Of a stretch of DNA of 64,000 bases, positions 1-9,861 are shown in pieces. Position numbers and translations under genes: made by a program. This DNA comes from Planctomycetaceae bacterium (GTDB lineage: Bacteria > Planctomycetota > Planctomycetia > Planctomycetales > Planctomycetaceae). Positions within the stretch are counted from its first letter, which is position 1. Every line of letters starts with the position of its first letter. The notes below the pieces were generated by a model. The model searched no databases, had not been told where the DNA came from, and worked only from the letters and a program-made list of their open reading frames with translations. The stretch lies in the NCBI GenBank assembly GCA_018699955.1, contig JABISG010000135.1, positions 1-64,000 on the forward strand, given 5' to 3'.

Positions 1-635
1 CCGCCACCGAAGTCGGCTTGTCGCGCTTGGGTGGCCGAGATTCTGTTCCGTTTGAAGTCTTCGACAAACGAATAGTAGCCACGCAAGTTGCGGCCGCCGG
101 TGACGGTGGAAAACGTGACAAGATGTTTCCACGCTTTCTTTTCCGGAACGTAGAACCAGCCAGAGTATTCACTGCGGTTCTTGTTGATTCGGCTGGTGAC
201 CATTAAGCGGTAGGTCTCGCCGATTTTCCAGTCGTAGTCGAAGAACGACTGCCCGCCCGTTCCTTCACCGCCGAAACGCCCTACACGAACCTCTTTATCC
301 TTATGGAGTAACTTCGTCCGTAAATCCTTCTTCACGCCGTTTGGGTTGTTCTGGTTGGAATCCCAGACGGAAAACAGCAACAGCTTTTTGCCGTTGCCCA
401 ATTCCTGCAGGCCGAAGTATCCCTTGTCCCAGCCGCAGACCATGAAGTAGGTGCCAACGGCGGACTTTCTGATGATGATCTCGTTGTAGAACGCGGTTCC
501 CTCGGCAGCGGGATATCCCAAATGCACCGAACGGCAGGCGATGCCCTTGAGCCTTTTGTCGGCCTGAGCAGTTGTTGTCAACAGGCCCACGATCAGGGCG
601 ATCGTTGCGCAGTTTAGGAAACGATGGAATGACAT
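1..635 (-). CDS. DUF3472-like exported protein (C-terminus cut by window edge)
   Basis: The reading frame starts at an ATG at 635 and stays open to base 1, giving 211 visible residues with no stop. The N-terminus (basic start, hydrophobic run, then TTTAQA followed by DKR) looks like a cleavable signal peptide. The core contains YFGLQELGNGKK, LLLFSVWD and then WKIGETYRLMV, matching the DUF3472 family pattern of an aromatic-rich beta domain found in exported planctomycete proteins. Function unknown; carbohydrate or surface binding is a guess. The missing 3' part lies outside the window. Confidence 0.72.
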   Translation of the reverse strand, partial: MSFHRFLNCATIALIVGLLTTTAQADKRLKGIACRSVHLGYPAAEGTAFYNEIIIRKSAVGTYFMVCGWDKGYFGLQELGNGKKLLLFSVWDSNQNNPNGVKKDLRTKLLHKDKEVRVGRFGGEGTGGQSFFDYDWKIGETYRLMVTSRINKNRSEYSGWFYVPEKKAWKHLVTFSTVTGGRNLRGYYSFVEDFKRNRISATQARQADFGG

Positions 636-744
636 GTGCTTGGAGTCCTTTGAGGTCGACTGTGACCGAAGCCGCAATGTTTGTAGAAACGTCCGGGAGT
701 CTCTGCAATTATTGTACTCAAAAGTCAATCCGGCTGCCGACACC

Positions 745-2685
745 TCAAAGCGAAAAGTCGTATCGTCGACACCACCAAAGCAGAATGTAGATGGCCCAAA
801 TGCGATACCAGTCGATTCCCGGCGCGTGGAGCTGAAATGCCTGCCACAAACTCGCAACACTCGACGGGCGCAATCCAACACATCGACAAAGTTCGGTATC
901 TTGTAACGTCTGCTCCATATTCTCGCGCAATTCCTGGCGGCACCACACTCCCAGCGGTAATTCGAAACCGTACTTCTCGCGCTCGAACATCGTCGGGTCC
1001 AACTCAGAGAGTGCGAGTTCCCGCAGCAGACCTTTCTTGAAGACGGGCAGAAAACGTCGCTCAACCGAGACGCGGCTCAATGCCTCGATCACCGTGTGGT
1101 CGATCAAGGGGACTCGCACCTCCAACGAGACCGCCATACTGGCCGCGTCGGTGTCTCGCAATAAACGTTCTCTCAGGAACAACGACAGCTCAAATGTGGA
1201 GAGACTTTCGAGTTCCGACAGGCGAGCGGTGTCTTCGCGCAACTCTGAAACGAGTTCCAGGGGCAGCCCCCGCCACACATCTGCCGTCGGCGACGACTCA
1301 GCCAACTGCGCGTGAAAGTCCTCGGTGAACAGCGAGTACGAGCACTGATAAAGTGCCAGAAGATCGCCGTTGGTGGAGAGTGCATCGCCAAGTTTTCCCC
1401 ATCGCATTTGCGGCGGAATCGCTCCCGGTGAACCGGTCTTGACCCGCGAGACGACTGATGCGGCTGCTCGCCGCAGTGCTTCGGGAAACAATGACAGTGC
1501 CTTCGACCAGCGGCGTGCGCGGGGCAAGTCGGCGAAGCTGCTGTATCCGCCGAACAGTTCATCGCCGCCACTTCCCGCCAACGCAACAGTGATACCAGCC
1601 TCGCGAACCGCGCGGCTGACCGAGTACGTGTTCAACCCGTCGAAAGTCGGCTGATCCAAACCAGCCAAGGCTTCGTCCAATTGAGAGCGGAATATCTCGC
1701 CGGTCAGGCGGATCTCGTGATGATCGGTCCCCAACGCTTTCGCGACCGCCGCAGCATAACGGGATTCATCGTATTCCTCTTCATCGAAGGCCACATTGAA
1801 GGTCGATAGCCGGTCATCGGTCTCGGCCATTGCCATCGCGACGACGGCGCTCGAATCGGTTCCCCCCGAGAGGAAGACACCTAGCGGCACATCACTCACC
1901 AGCCGCTGTTTGACGGCCGTTCGTAGGCGGCCTCCGAGTTCTTCGACGGCAGCGGCCTCATTCGTCACCGGTTGTGGGTCAGGGACTCTCCAATACCGCT
2001 TTCGGCTTTGCGTCTTTCCATCGGCGTGAATCCGCAACGTTGAGCCGGCTGGCACCAGTTCAACTTCTCGGGCAATCGTGTGCGGCCCTACCACGAAACC
2101 GTTCCACAGATAACTCGCCAAACCGACGGGGTCGATTTTCCGTTCGGCGACTCCTGCTTCCAGTAACGCGCGCAACTCGGATGCAAAATACCTCGTGCCG
2201 TTTCCACCCGACCCGCGTTCTCGCGTCAGATACAACGGCTTGATGCCCAGCCGGTCTCGCGCGAGAAAGGCCGAATCATTGCGTGGATCCCAAATCGTAA
2301 ACGCAAACATTCCCAGCAGTCGCTCGACACAGGCATCACCCCATTGAACGAATGCTTGCAAAACGACTTCGGTGTCGGTTTGCGTTTTGAATTGCTTCCC
2401 CGCGTTTTCCAACTCTCGGCGCAACTCGCGGAAGTTATACACTTCACCATTGTAGGTGATCGCGCACCCCGTGACTGGATCGAGCATCGGTTGTGCGCCG
2501 CGATCGCTTAGATCAATGATCGCCAAACGGCGATGTCCGAACGCTGCACCCGGTCCGGCATCGGCGCGGCTCGACCAAAAACCATCACCATCGGGGCCGC
2601 GATGCGTTTGTACGGCAGTCGCTTTGCGGACGGCAGCCCTCACGCCGTCGTCAATCTGCCCAATCGCCCCCGCAATACCGCACAT
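745..2685 (-). CDS. asnB: Asparagine synthase, glutamine-hydrolysing
   Basis: A 646-aa protein beginning MCGIAG, so Cys2 is the N-terminal nucleophile of a class II glutamine amidotransferase domain (about residues 2-215, with RGPDGDGFW and HRRLAIIDLS). The C-terminal synthetase domain carries the ATP-pyrophosphatase loop SGGTDSSA at about 273-280; the usual Leu of SGGLDSS is Thr here. It would make Asn from Asp, ATP and Gln in the cytoplasm, but this long AsnB type also modifies peptides or surface polysaccharides in some bacteria. It stands alone, with no biosynthetic cluster beside it, so housekeeping Asn synthesis is the simplest reading. Confidence 0.9.
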   Translation of the reverse strand: MCGIAGAIGQIDDGVRAAVRKATAVQTHRGPDGDGFWSSRADAGPGAAFGHRRLAIIDLSDRGAQPMLDPVTGCAITYNGEVYNFRELRRELENAGKQFKTQTDTEVVLQAFVQWGDACVERLLGMFAFTIWDPRNDSAFLARDRLGIKPLYLTRERGSGGNGTRYFASELRALLEAGVAERKIDPVGLASYLWNGFVVGPHTIAREVELVPAGSTLRIHADGKTQSRKRYWRVPDPQPVTNEAAAVEELGGRLRTAVKQRLVSDVPLGVFLSGGTDSSAVVAMAMAETDDRLSTFNVAFDEEEYDESRYAAAVAKALGTDHHEIRLTGEIFRSQLDEALAGLDQPTFDGLNTYSVSRAVREAGITVALAGSGGDELFGGYSSFADLPRARRWSKALSLFPEALRRAAASVVSRVKTGSPGAIPPQMRWGKLGDALSTNGDLLALYQCSYSLFTEDFHAQLAESSPTADVWRGLPLELVSELREDTARLSELESLSTFELSLFLRERLLRDTDAASMAVSLEVRVPLIDHTVIEALSRVSVERRFLPVFKKGLLRELALSELDPTMFEREKYGFELPLGVWCRQELRENMEQTLQDTELCRCVGLRPSSVASLWQAFQLHAPGIDWYRIWAIYILLWWCRRYDFSL

Positions 2686-2779
2686 ATTTGCTCAATCACT
2701 CCACATACGGGAATCGAGAAAGAACGCATTCGCAATTTGTGGGAGGGTGAGGCCGCCGAGCCGCGGGTGGGGTGACCTG

Positions 2780-2862
2780 GAAACACTCGTCTCCAATCAC
2801 TTTATCGGACTCTCGTCAGTGATAAGCGAGAATTAGTGGAGATTAGTGTTGCGAACTATCGG
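2780..2862 (+). repeat. Direct repeat copy A flanking the GrpB gene
   Basis: Starts GAAACACT and ends near CTATCGG, with the AT-rich core GCGAGAATTAGTGGAGATTAG at about 2825-2845. It aligns along its length with 3478-3563 in the same orientation, with many substitutions. It lies between asnB and the 3' end of the GrpB gene. Confidence 0.6.
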
Positions 2863-2876
2863 TTTTCCAGTTGTCC

Positions 2877-3413
2877 TCACGGTTGCGACGAAGACGCACG
2901 GCGAAACCATTCGATGGCCAGCGGTTCGGTCCGCTTGATCCACGCATCCTTGCCGTCGTTGTACGCGGCGATGTCTGCCGGATGCCGGGCGTAGACCTCG
3001 CGCTTCAATGCGGCGTATTCACGGCATGCGGAACCATTGTGTCGCAAATAAGCACACAGCGCCAGATGCCGTTCGATCTCCGGATTTCCGTCCGCGAACA
3101 CATGCAGATTGTGCGTGCGGTTCTCGCCGGCATCCTTGGTGAAAAACCGGCGGCCGACGATTCCATATTCACCCCACGCCTTGTACCCCGCATCCACAAG
3201 CCGCGGCGTGCAGTCGTCGATTGTGACAATGTCACGGGCGATGGGAATCAGATCGATAACCGGTTTCGCCGCCAACCCCGGCACCGACGTACTGCCAATA
3301 TGATGAACCGCCACCAACTCATCGCCAATCAACAACCGCAGCCGTTCCGCCTCGCGTTCAAATTCGATCGGCCACTCGGCGGAATAATTGGTGAAGCTGT
3401 ACTTGCTTGGCAT
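2877..3413 (-). CDS. GrpB/UPF0157 family protein (nucleotidyltransferase-like)
   Basis: 178 aa from the ATG at 3413; the upstream in-frame start at 3464 would add 17 residues not typical of the family. The signature HIGSTSVPGLAAKPVIDL near residue 40 is diagnostic of the GrpB/UPF0157 family, which has a nucleotidyltransferase-like fold and also occurs fused to dephospho-CoA kinase. The substrate of the stand-alone form is not known. Diverged direct repeats lie on both sides (2780-2862 and 3478-3563), suggesting that it may have moved or been duplicated as a unit of about 0.6 kb. Confidence 0.87.
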   Translation of the reverse strand: MPSKYSFTNYSAEWPIEFEREAERLRLLIGDELVAVHHIGSTSVPGLAAKPVIDLIPIARDIVTIDDCTPRLVDAGYKAWGEYGIVGRRFFTKDAGENRTHNLHVFADGNPEIERHLALCAYLRHNGSACREYAALKREVYARHPADIAAYNDGKDAWIKRTEPLAIEWFRRASSSQP

Positions 3414-3477
3414 GGCTTCACGTCGGTCAGTCGAGAAGAAGCGGTTCTCCGACGGCCAGCTCACCCAGTCGAATTAG

Positions 3478-3563
3478 GAAACACTAATCGACGCTAATCA
3501 ATTTGTCGGTCCGTCACTTTCAATTAGTGAGAATTAGCGAAGATTAGCGTTCGAATAGATCGG
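3478..3563 (+). repeat. Direct repeat copy B flanking the GrpB gene
   Basis: Begins GAAACACTAATCGACGCTAA, then GTGAGAATTAGCGAAGATTA (3527-3546), and ends AGATCGG. It is collinear with 2780-2862. The left part (CACTAATCGACGCTAATC) is also roughly complementary to the right part (GATTAGCG twice), so this copy can fold on itself. Confidence 0.6.
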
Positions 3564-3600
3564 TGTGCCCTACTTCTCAGCGGCGAGGGGGCCAGATTTT

Positions 3601-4380
3601 CTACGTGCACTGATTCGTTACAACTATGGTGAAACACAGGGGACAGATTTCGAATAGTATTTGTGTATCGTCGCCCCATTCGCCCCACAGAGAGATTTTC
3701 GGAACGGGCGTTGCGGGAACGACGGCAAATAACTCCAACTCGCGTTTCTTCGTATGATTGGCGCAGTTTGGATTGGCGCATTCGCTGTTCGGTGGACCTT
3801 GGCAAGCGGGACCAGTCTGGTGGTCGAGGAGTTCTTCGAGTGGCCCTGTCCACGGCTCTGGGGCATATTTATCCCAGCTTTGTTTGCAATCCTTCAGAAA
3901 TGACTGTTGGTCAGTGAGCGATAGGTTGGCGATCCCAAATGCATTCACATACGACGAAACGTCTTGAACCTTTGTTGGATCAAACGTGACGCTCTGAGTC
4001 TGCAACGGCGTTACTGGAAACGCGGCTGGGAAGTCATCACCGGGGAATCGATCATTGCCGAGGTCAATCCGCTCGTCATTGTTGAAGAATGCTTCAATGC
4101 GTTGGTCAGATAAAACACGGTAACCCATGCTCATCGACTGGTTTTCGTAGGAGAAGCAATAGTACAGAGGGAGCCACTGTGCATTCGGAAGTGCAAGTTC
4201 GACAAGTGGGTCACGAGAGTTAAGGTTGCAAATCAAATGTACCGGAAAACCGCACTCATTTTCAGAGAGACCTTCGTGAAGGATCGGCCCGCCGAAGTGG
4301 TGTCCGTATTCAGCCTGAGGCGCGGCAAGAACCTCTTCGATTCGATAGTCGTGAAACAGTTGAATCGTTTCTGGAAACAC
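3601..4380 (-). CDS. Unrecognised cysteine-rich cytoplasmic protein
   Basis: 259 aa from the ATG at 4380, without signal peptide or membrane segment. The C-terminal third has a cysteine pattern that could bind a metal: ACQGPPNSECANPNCANH, then about 40 residues later FEICPLCFTIVVTNQC, separated by a beta-like stretch ending LWGEWGDDTQILFEIC. The layout recalls DUF1963/YwqG-like proteins of Gram-positive and planctomycete genomes, but I cannot assign it with certainty. It lies between GrpB and an oxidoreductase gene on the same strand, 76 bp from the latter, with no shared function evident. Confidence 0.68.
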   Translation of the reverse strand: MFPETIQLFHDYRIEEVLAAPQAEYGHHFGGPILHEGLSENECGFPVHLICNLNSRDPLVELALPNAQWLPLYYCFSYENQSMSMGYRVLSDQRIEAFFNNDERIDLGNDRFPGDDFPAAFPVTPLQTQSVTFDPTKVQDVSSYVNAFGIANLSLTDQQSFLKDCKQSWDKYAPEPWTGPLEELLDHQTGPACQGPPNSECANPNCANHTKKRELELFAVVPATPVPKISLWGEWGDDTQILFEICPLCFTIVVTNQCT

Positions 4381-4456
4381 CGGTGCGTTCTTGCCCCTTA
4401 ATCAGACCATTTGATATTGATCATTACGTCTCGTTGTGCTCAGGCCGAACAGCAAT

Positions 4457-5755
4457 TTACAACACCCACCCCTTGCGATACTCGCGGCGAATGTACTGGT
4501 CCGCCTCCGGGCAGTTTGTGGCCTTCAGTTTCTCGGCGTCCCATTCGAGTTTCTTCTTGCCGGCGCGGTAGGAGACGTTGCCCAACAGGCCGGCTTCGGC
4601 AAGTGCTCCGCCGTATTCGAAGTGGCAGGTCGTTTTGCCGTTGCCCTTTACTGCTTCGATCCATTCCTTGTGATGGCCGATGGAATTGGGGATCGTTTGT
4701 TCGATCGGATCGGGTTGCTGGCCCCCCTCCATGAACAACTTCTTCGATCCGTAGTCGGCCAGCAGGCGACCGTCGTCACCTTCAAACAGCACGGCCGATC
4801 CCTTGCCGTAAACTTCGGCCCCCTTCGGTTTCCAGCCACCTTGATACCACGTCAGATGCACGGGCGGCTGTTTGCCCATCGCGGGGAAGATGTAATCGAT
4901 CCGCATTTGGTTGGGGCATTCGTTGTCGCCGTCGTGTCCCTTTTCGCCCTGCGCGGCGACGGTTGTCGGAGCTTTCAGTTTGAGCGCCCAGAACACCAAA
5001 TCAACATAGTGGCACCAGAAGTCGGCCAATTGTCCGCCGCCGAAGTCCCACCAGTAGCGCCAGTTGAAGTGGAAGTGCGATGTGTGAAACGGCCGATACG
5101 GTGCCGGGCCAAGCCAAAGATCGTAATCGACGTGTGCCGGCGGCGTTCCCTGTTTCACGCGTTGACCGGTGCGAACACCGCTTCCCAACCAGACGTGAAC
5201 CCGCTTGACCGGCCCGATGGTGCCGGCTTGAATTGTTTCGACGACGCGGCGGTAGTTGTTGCCGGCGTGAATTTGGGTACCCATTTGCGTGACGACCTTT
5301 GCTTTGGCCGTCTCTTCGCGGATGGTGCGGATCTCGTGTACCGAGTGCGCCAGCGGTTTTTCGCAATAGACGGCCAAGCCTTGCCGCAGCGCCTGCACGA
5401 CGGGAATTGCGTGCATGTGATCGGGCGTGCTGACGACGACGCCGTCGAGGTTTTTGTGATCGAACACCCGCCGATAGTCGGCATACGTTTTCGCTTTGGG
5501 AAATCTCTCGGCCGCCTGCCCCAACCGTTTGGAATCAATGTCGCACAGCACGACAATGTTCTCGCCCGACACGCCGTTCAGATTGGCACCGCCGCGCGCT
5601 GCCACGCCGATGATGCCCAGATTCAGTTTTTCGTTCGCGCTGCGTTTCTCCGCGCGCACGCGTGCTGGTGCCAACAACGACAAACCGGCGGGAATGGTGG
5701 TACCGGCGGCGACTGCCGCTTGCAGGAATTCACGACGACTGCGGACGTCACTCAT
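4457..5755 (-). CDS. Gfo/Idh/MocA family oxidoreductase, Tat-exported
   Basis: 432 aa from the ATG at 5755, chosen because it puts SRREFLQAAVAAG (a twin-arginine export signal) at the N-terminus. The mature part starts LNLGIIGVAARGGANLNG, a Rossmann NAD(P)-binding glycine motif, followed by the family's VVSTPDHMHAIP and YCEKPLAHSVHEI; the EKP lysine is the usual catalytic residue. Substrate, probably a sugar or inositol derivative, cannot be read from sequence. Such Tat-signal oxidoreductases are strongly expanded in Planctomycetota. The 223-bp gap to phoD suggests its own promoter. Confidence 0.9.
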   Translation of the reverse strand: MSDVRSRREFLQAAVAAGTTIPAGLSLLAPARVRAEKRSANEKLNLGIIGVAARGGANLNGVSGENIVVLCDIDSKRLGQAAERFPKAKTYADYRRVFDHKNLDGVVVSTPDHMHAIPVVQALRQGLAVYCEKPLAHSVHEIRTIREETAKAKVVTQMGTQIHAGNNYRRVVETIQAGTIGPVKRVHVWLGSGVRTGQRVKQGTPPAHVDYDLWLGPAPYRPFHTSHFHFNWRYWWDFGGGQLADFWCHYVDLVFWALKLKAPTTVAAQGEKGHDGDNECPNQMRIDYIFPAMGKQPPVHLTWYQGGWKPKGAEVYGKGSAVLFEGDDGRLLADYGSKKLFMEGGQQPDPIEQTIPNSIGHHKEWIEAVKGNGKTTCHFEYGGALAEAGLLGNVSYRAGKKKLEWDAEKLKATNCPEADQYIRREYRKGWVL

Positions 5756-5978
5756 CACATATCTCCTGGAATGGTCACTGTGTGCCAAGAATTTCAACGA
5801 CGCGGATGATCGAATGTGCCTTTATTAGGCGGTATCGGCCGAGTGGAATCAAGCCGGGGGAAGGAACAGATCAAACCGTGGAGGGGTTTCCGAGATTCGC
5901 TTGCGGTTTAGCGAACATTACGAGACCCCGGTCGTCGCGAAACCACAAGCGACGTTCGGTGGCCGCGCGACATCTGCC

Positions 5979-7529
5979 TCAGGCCTGCACGACACCGGGT
6001 CGTCCCGCTTCTACCACGAACGATGCCCGGGTTTTGACTGCCGAATTGCGTTTGGTGACGTCGGCGACAACTTCGTAATCGCTGCGCCATTCCTTCGGTG
6101 TCACCGTGCAGGTGACGTATCCACGTTCGGCATTGTGGAATTTCAGGAACGGATTCTCGGCCAGCATGCCGTCGGTGTAGCTGAGTTTCAAAGAACCCTT
6201 GCCGCCGGAACTGATCGACGTGCCGACAAACTCCGCGCCGACGGTTGGCGAGTCAGGCTTGTCGTAGTCGAGTTTCAGATCACAGACAAAGTTCGAGTGA
6301 ACGTCGCCGGTGAGCACAATGGGGTTCGGCACGCGGCGTTCGTGCAGAAACTGCATCAGACCCTGCCGTTCGAAATCGTAGCCGGACCACTTATCCATCA
6401 CGAAGATCTCTTTGTCGCCCGGAATCCGATCGACGCGCGCCATCAACACCTGTTGTGGAATCACATTCCAGATGGACTCCGACTTGAGCAGCCCGGCCTG
6501 CAACCACTTTCGCTGCTTCAGTCCGAGAATTGTTGCGTTCGGATTGAAGACATCTCCGACGAGCGGTTTCAATCCGTCGCCGTTGGGTTGATCGGTGCGG
6601 TACTGCCGCGTATCGAGAACGAAAAAGTCGGCCAAGCGTCCGAATGATGCCCGCTGGTACAGACGCATGTCGGGGCCGTGCGGAAATGAACGGCGACGCA
6701 ACGGCATGTGTTCGTAGTACGCCTGATACGCATTGGCTCGCCGCCTCAGAAAATCTGTCACGGCGACATTGGGTTGTTCGGAGATGGCGTTCGCGTAGTT
6801 GTTGTCGAACTCGTGATCGTCCCAGGTGACGAACCACGGATAGGCCGCGTGTGCCGCCTGCAGGTCTTCGTCGGTTTTGTATTGTGCATAGCGGTTGCGG
6901 TATTGATCCAGCGACATCAGTTCCGGACCGACGTGGCGGCGCAGTTTATTCTTCGCCCCTCCACCTTCGTAAATGTAATCTCCCAAGTGGATGATCATGT
7001 CGAGGTTTTGCGACAAAATGTGCCGATACGCGGCGTAGTAACCGGACTCGTAATGTTGACAGGACGCAAACGCGAACCGCAGTTGTTTCGGCTCGGCCTC
7101 AGCCGTCGGCATCGTTCGCGCTCTGCCGACCTGGCTGATTTCCGTTCCGGCTTTGAATCGATACCAGTACCAGCGGTCGGGGTCGAGACCCTCCAATTCG
7201 ACGTGGACGGAATGCGCCAACTGCGGAGAGGCAACGGTTGTTCCTTTGCGGATAATCTGCGTCATCTTCTCGTCGTTGGCAACTTCCCACGACACTTCGA
7301 TGAGTTCGGCGGGCATGCCGCCACCTTCCAACGGTTTCGGTGCGAGTCGAGTCCAGATGACAAAGCCGTCGGCCGAGGGATCACCCGACGCGATCCCCAA
7401 CCGAAATGGATAAGTGGCGAACTTAAATTGGCGACGAATGGCAGCGGTTACATCTGTCGAAATTAGTGGCAGCGCTGACGCTGACGAAGCCGACAACAGA
7501 AACGAACGACGGTTGATGAATTGGTTCAT
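5979..7529 (-). CDS. phoD: PhoD-like alkaline phosphatase / phosphodiesterase
   Basis: 516 aa with an N-terminal Tat motif (NRRSFL, residues 6-11) and a hydrophobic signal region. Metal-site motifs of the PhoD metallophosphatase family are in order: FASCQHYESG (Cys157), HLGDYIYEGG (181-190), WDDHEFDNN (236-244) and TGDVHSN (407-413). The enzyme releases phosphate from phosphodiesters or monoesters outside the cytoplasm, using Ca/Fe in characterised members. Its ATG overlaps the stop of the thioesterase gene (7526-7529), so the two are probably translationally coupled. No Pho-box was identified. Confidence 0.92.
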   Translation of the reverse strand: MNQFINRRSFLLSASSASALPLISTDVTAAIRRQFKFATYPFRLGIASGDPSADGFVIWTRLAPKPLEGGGMPAELIEVSWEVANDEKMTQIIRKGTTVASPQLAHSVHVELEGLDPDRWYWYRFKAGTEISQVGRARTMPTAEAEPKQLRFAFASCQHYESGYYAAYRHILSQNLDMIIHLGDYIYEGGGAKNKLRRHVGPELMSLDQYRNRYAQYKTDEDLQAAHAAYPWFVTWDDHEFDNNYANAISEQPNVAVTDFLRRRANAYQAYYEHMPLRRRSFPHGPDMRLYQRASFGRLADFFVLDTRQYRTDQPNGDGLKPLVGDVFNPNATILGLKQRKWLQAGLLKSESIWNVIPQQVLMARVDRIPGDKEIFVMDKWSGYDFERQGLMQFLHERRVPNPIVLTGDVHSNFVCDLKLDYDKPDSPTVGAEFVGTSISSGGKGSLKLSYTDGMLAENPFLKFHNAERGYVTCTVTPKEWRSDYEVVADVTKRNSAVKTRASFVVEAGRPGVVQA

Positions 7530-7921
7530 TCTTCGATCACTCCAGGTATGACATCGGGAATGCGTTGTACGCGGCCTTCGGCGTTGACGCAGGCAAGCAG
7601 GCTGTGCGCGGTCGCCAACAGTTCGCCATCGCGGCGGACTTCGTAGTCGTGTTCCAACCGGGCCGGCGTGACCTTCGCGAGAATCGTGGTCAGAATTAAC
7701 AGATCGTCGTAATGGGCCGGTGCGCGGTAATTGCAGCGGAAATCTACAACCACCAGGAACAGCCCCCGCTCTTCCATCAGGCGGTAGTCGCCGCCTTGCG
7801 CCCTTAGCATCTCCACTCGTCCCACTTCAAAATAGTTGAAGTAGTTCGCGTGATGCAGGTAGCCCATCGCGTCGGTTTCGCTGTAGCGAACGCGGATTTC
7901 TGTCTCGTGCCGACGAATCAT
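7526..7921 (-). CDS. Acyl-CoA thioesterase, 4HBT hotdog fold
   Basis: 131 aa from the ATG at 7921, which gives the usual family start (IRRHETEIRVRYSETDAMG). The YSETDAMGYLHHANYFNYFE block is the 4-hydroxybenzoyl-CoA thioesterase motif, with the active-site Asp in ETD. It would hydrolyse an acyl-CoA or aryl-CoA thioester in the cytoplasm; YbgC-type members are close relatives. It lies 57 bp downstream of purF and overlaps phoD by 4 nt, so purF, thioesterase and phoD may form one transcript, although their functions are not obviously related. Confidence 0.88.
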   Translation of the reverse strand: MIRRHETEIRVRYSETDAMGYLHHANYFNYFEVGRVEMLRAQGGDYRLMEERGLFLVVVDFRCNYRAPAHYDDLLILTTILAKVTPARLEHDYEVRRDGELLATAHSLLACVNAEGRVQRIPDVIPGVIEE

Positions 7922-7978
7922 GTGAAGGCAAGCGGCAAAAGGAACGGGGCAAAAGTACGCGGTCAATTACCTGGACGA

Positions 7979-9568
7979 CTAGCTTTGCGTTACCGACATC
8001 GGTGCTTCGAGCGTGCGGCCGGCGCCGGCCGACTCGCTGCCGGTGTTGCCGAGATCGATTTCGTACAAGCGTTTGCCGGCCGGTGTTGGGTAAACGCCGT
8101 CGATGCACGCCTGGCACAACGAGTTGCGATCCATATCGACGCAGCGGGCAATCGAATCGATAGGGAGGTATCGTAAGCTGTCCGCACCGATCGTATCGGC
8201 CATCTTCTGCTCGGCCGCCGACGTCAGGTTCGATCCTTCAATGAAGTTGGGCGCGAACAATTCATCGACGGTTGACATGTCGATGCCGTAAAAACAGGGG
8301 GCAATGATCGGCGGGCAGGCCACCCGCACGTGAACTTCACGAGCGCGGCCAATTGTCTTGATCTGACTCACCAATGCCTGCATGGTGGTCGATCGGACGA
8401 TCGTGTCTTCCACCAACAGCACGCGTTTCCCTTCGAGAACTTCGGGCAACGGCGTGTACTTCTTGCGAACCTTTTCGGCGCGGTTTGTTCCCTCGATAAA
8501 CGTACGGCCGACATAGCGGTTGCGAATCAGGCCTTCCAGCGAGGGAACGTTGAGATTGTAGGCCATCGCATCGGCGGCGGCTTTGGCCGTGTCCGGAACC
8601 GGGACGACAATCGTGTCGCGATCGACCGTGAGCGTCTCGCGGTTCGCCAGTTCTTCGCCGAGCCGCTTCCGCGAGAGATAAACGCTGCGGTCATCCAGTG
8701 TGCTGGCGACATTGGCGAAATAGATCCACTCGAAAAAGCAGTGGGCGCGGCGCTGTTTCGGCTCGACGAATTGCTTCACCGCAAATTCACCGTTTTCGAT
8801 GATGACCGCCTGGCCGGGCTGCAGACTCTTGATGCTCGACGCCTGAAAACCCATGTGCGTCAAGGCGACGCTCTCGCTGGCGGCGGCAAACAGCGGCCCC
8901 TCTTTGGCGTAGCACAATGGCCGAATTCCCAACGGATCGCGGGCAACACACATGTCACCCAACGCGTTCAGGAAGACTATGTTGTATGCACCATCGAGCC
9001 GTTCGCTCAAATTCGAAAGCACTTCAAGCAAATCGATACGCGGATTCTTTGCGATTTCCCGGCACAGCAGGTGCATGATGATTTCGGTGTCGGTCTCGCG
9101 GGCGAGATGAAAGTCGTCCTGCGAAAGAATCTCGTCGCGCAGCTGCGCGTAGTTCGCCAACTGCCCGTTAAAAGCGAAACTGAACCACTTGGTCTTTTCG
9201 ATGTGATGCCGCTCGAACGGCTGTGCGTAGCTGCGCTCGTCGGCTCCACAGGTGGCATAGCGAACGTGTCCGATTGCCGCTGTGCCAGAGCAGCGCCGCA
9301 TCACTTTTTCGAACCGTCGCCGGTGATTCAGGTGGAAGACTTCGGTCACCGTGCCGACATCGCGATGCGTTCGCACCAGCGACTTACGGCGGGGGCTGAA
9401 ACTGCTCATTCCAGCTGCAAGCTGTCCACGGTTCTGGATATCGAGCAGCATGCCCGGAACCATCCGCGCCGTTTCGCCCACCGATAAAGGTGCGATCAAC
9501 GGGCTGATTTCCTCGCCCGGTAGATGATAAACAGCCGCAACGCCGCACTCATGAAACAAGTCGGCCAT
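7979..9568 (-). CDS. purF: Amidophosphoribosyltransferase
   Basis: 529 aa from the ATG at 9568. This start gives the short propeptide MADLFHE before Cys8, the N-terminal nucleophile exposed by processing in PurF. A class II glutaminase domain is followed by a phosphoribosyltransferase domain with the PRPP loop [13 protein letters not shown]. Cysteines in CFFEWIYFA, in CPPIIAPC and in SLCQAC match the Fe-S ligands of Bacillus-type PurF, so a [4Fe-4S] cluster is likely. It catalyses the first step of purine synthesis, PRPP plus Gln to phosphoribosylamine. Confidence 0.94.
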   Translation of the reverse strand: MADLFHECGVAAVYHLPGEEISPLIAPLSVGETARMVPGMLLDIQNRGQLAAGMSSFSPRRKSLVRTHRDVGTVTEVFHLNHRRRFEKVMRRCSGTAAIGHVRYATCGADERSYAQPFERHHIEKTKWFSFAFNGQLANYAQLRDEILSQDDFHLARETDTEIIMHLLCREIAKNPRIDLLEVLSNLSERLDGAYNIVFLNALGDMCVARDPLGIRPLCYAKEGPLFAAASESVALTHMGFQASSIKSLQPGQAVIIENGEFAVKQFVEPKQRRAHCFFEWIYFANVASTLDDRSVYLSRKRLGEELANRETLTVDRDTIVVPVPDTAKAAADAMAYNLNVPSLEGLIRNRYVGRTFIEGTNRAEKVRKKYTPLPEVLEGKRVLLVEDTIVRSTTMQALVSQIKTIGRAREVHVRVACPPIIAPCFYGIDMSTVDELFAPNFIEGSNLTSAAEQKMADTIGADSLRYLPIDSIARCVDMDRNSLCQACIDGVYPTPAGKRLYEIDLGNTGSESAGAGRTLEAPMSVTQS

Positions 9569-9861
9569 TCGCAAGCCTTTGTCGTGAAGAGGAAAGAGGT
9601 CAGATGCTACCGACGGCCGACGCCACAGTCGTCCCAACCGCCCCAATGCAGGCCATTTCCCGCTGCAAAACGCCGTCCGTGTGCCCTGCTGACGCCTTTC
9701 TCAACTGTTGTTTGCCCCATGATAGCCTATGGGCCAACACGAACCAATCCAACCGGGCGAAGATTTCGTGGATGCGATTTTAATCCCTGTTGTCACGCTT
9801 CGATTGACGTGATAGACAGGCTCTCTTGGCACACTTTTAACAGTCTTTGGAGTGCTTTTTC

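Noticed and set aside
4436-5809. Long plus-strand open frame of 457 codons over the oxidoreductase gene
   Set aside because: It is exactly antisense to a well-conserved Gfo/Idh/MocA gene, has no ribosome-binding site and shows unnatural composition.
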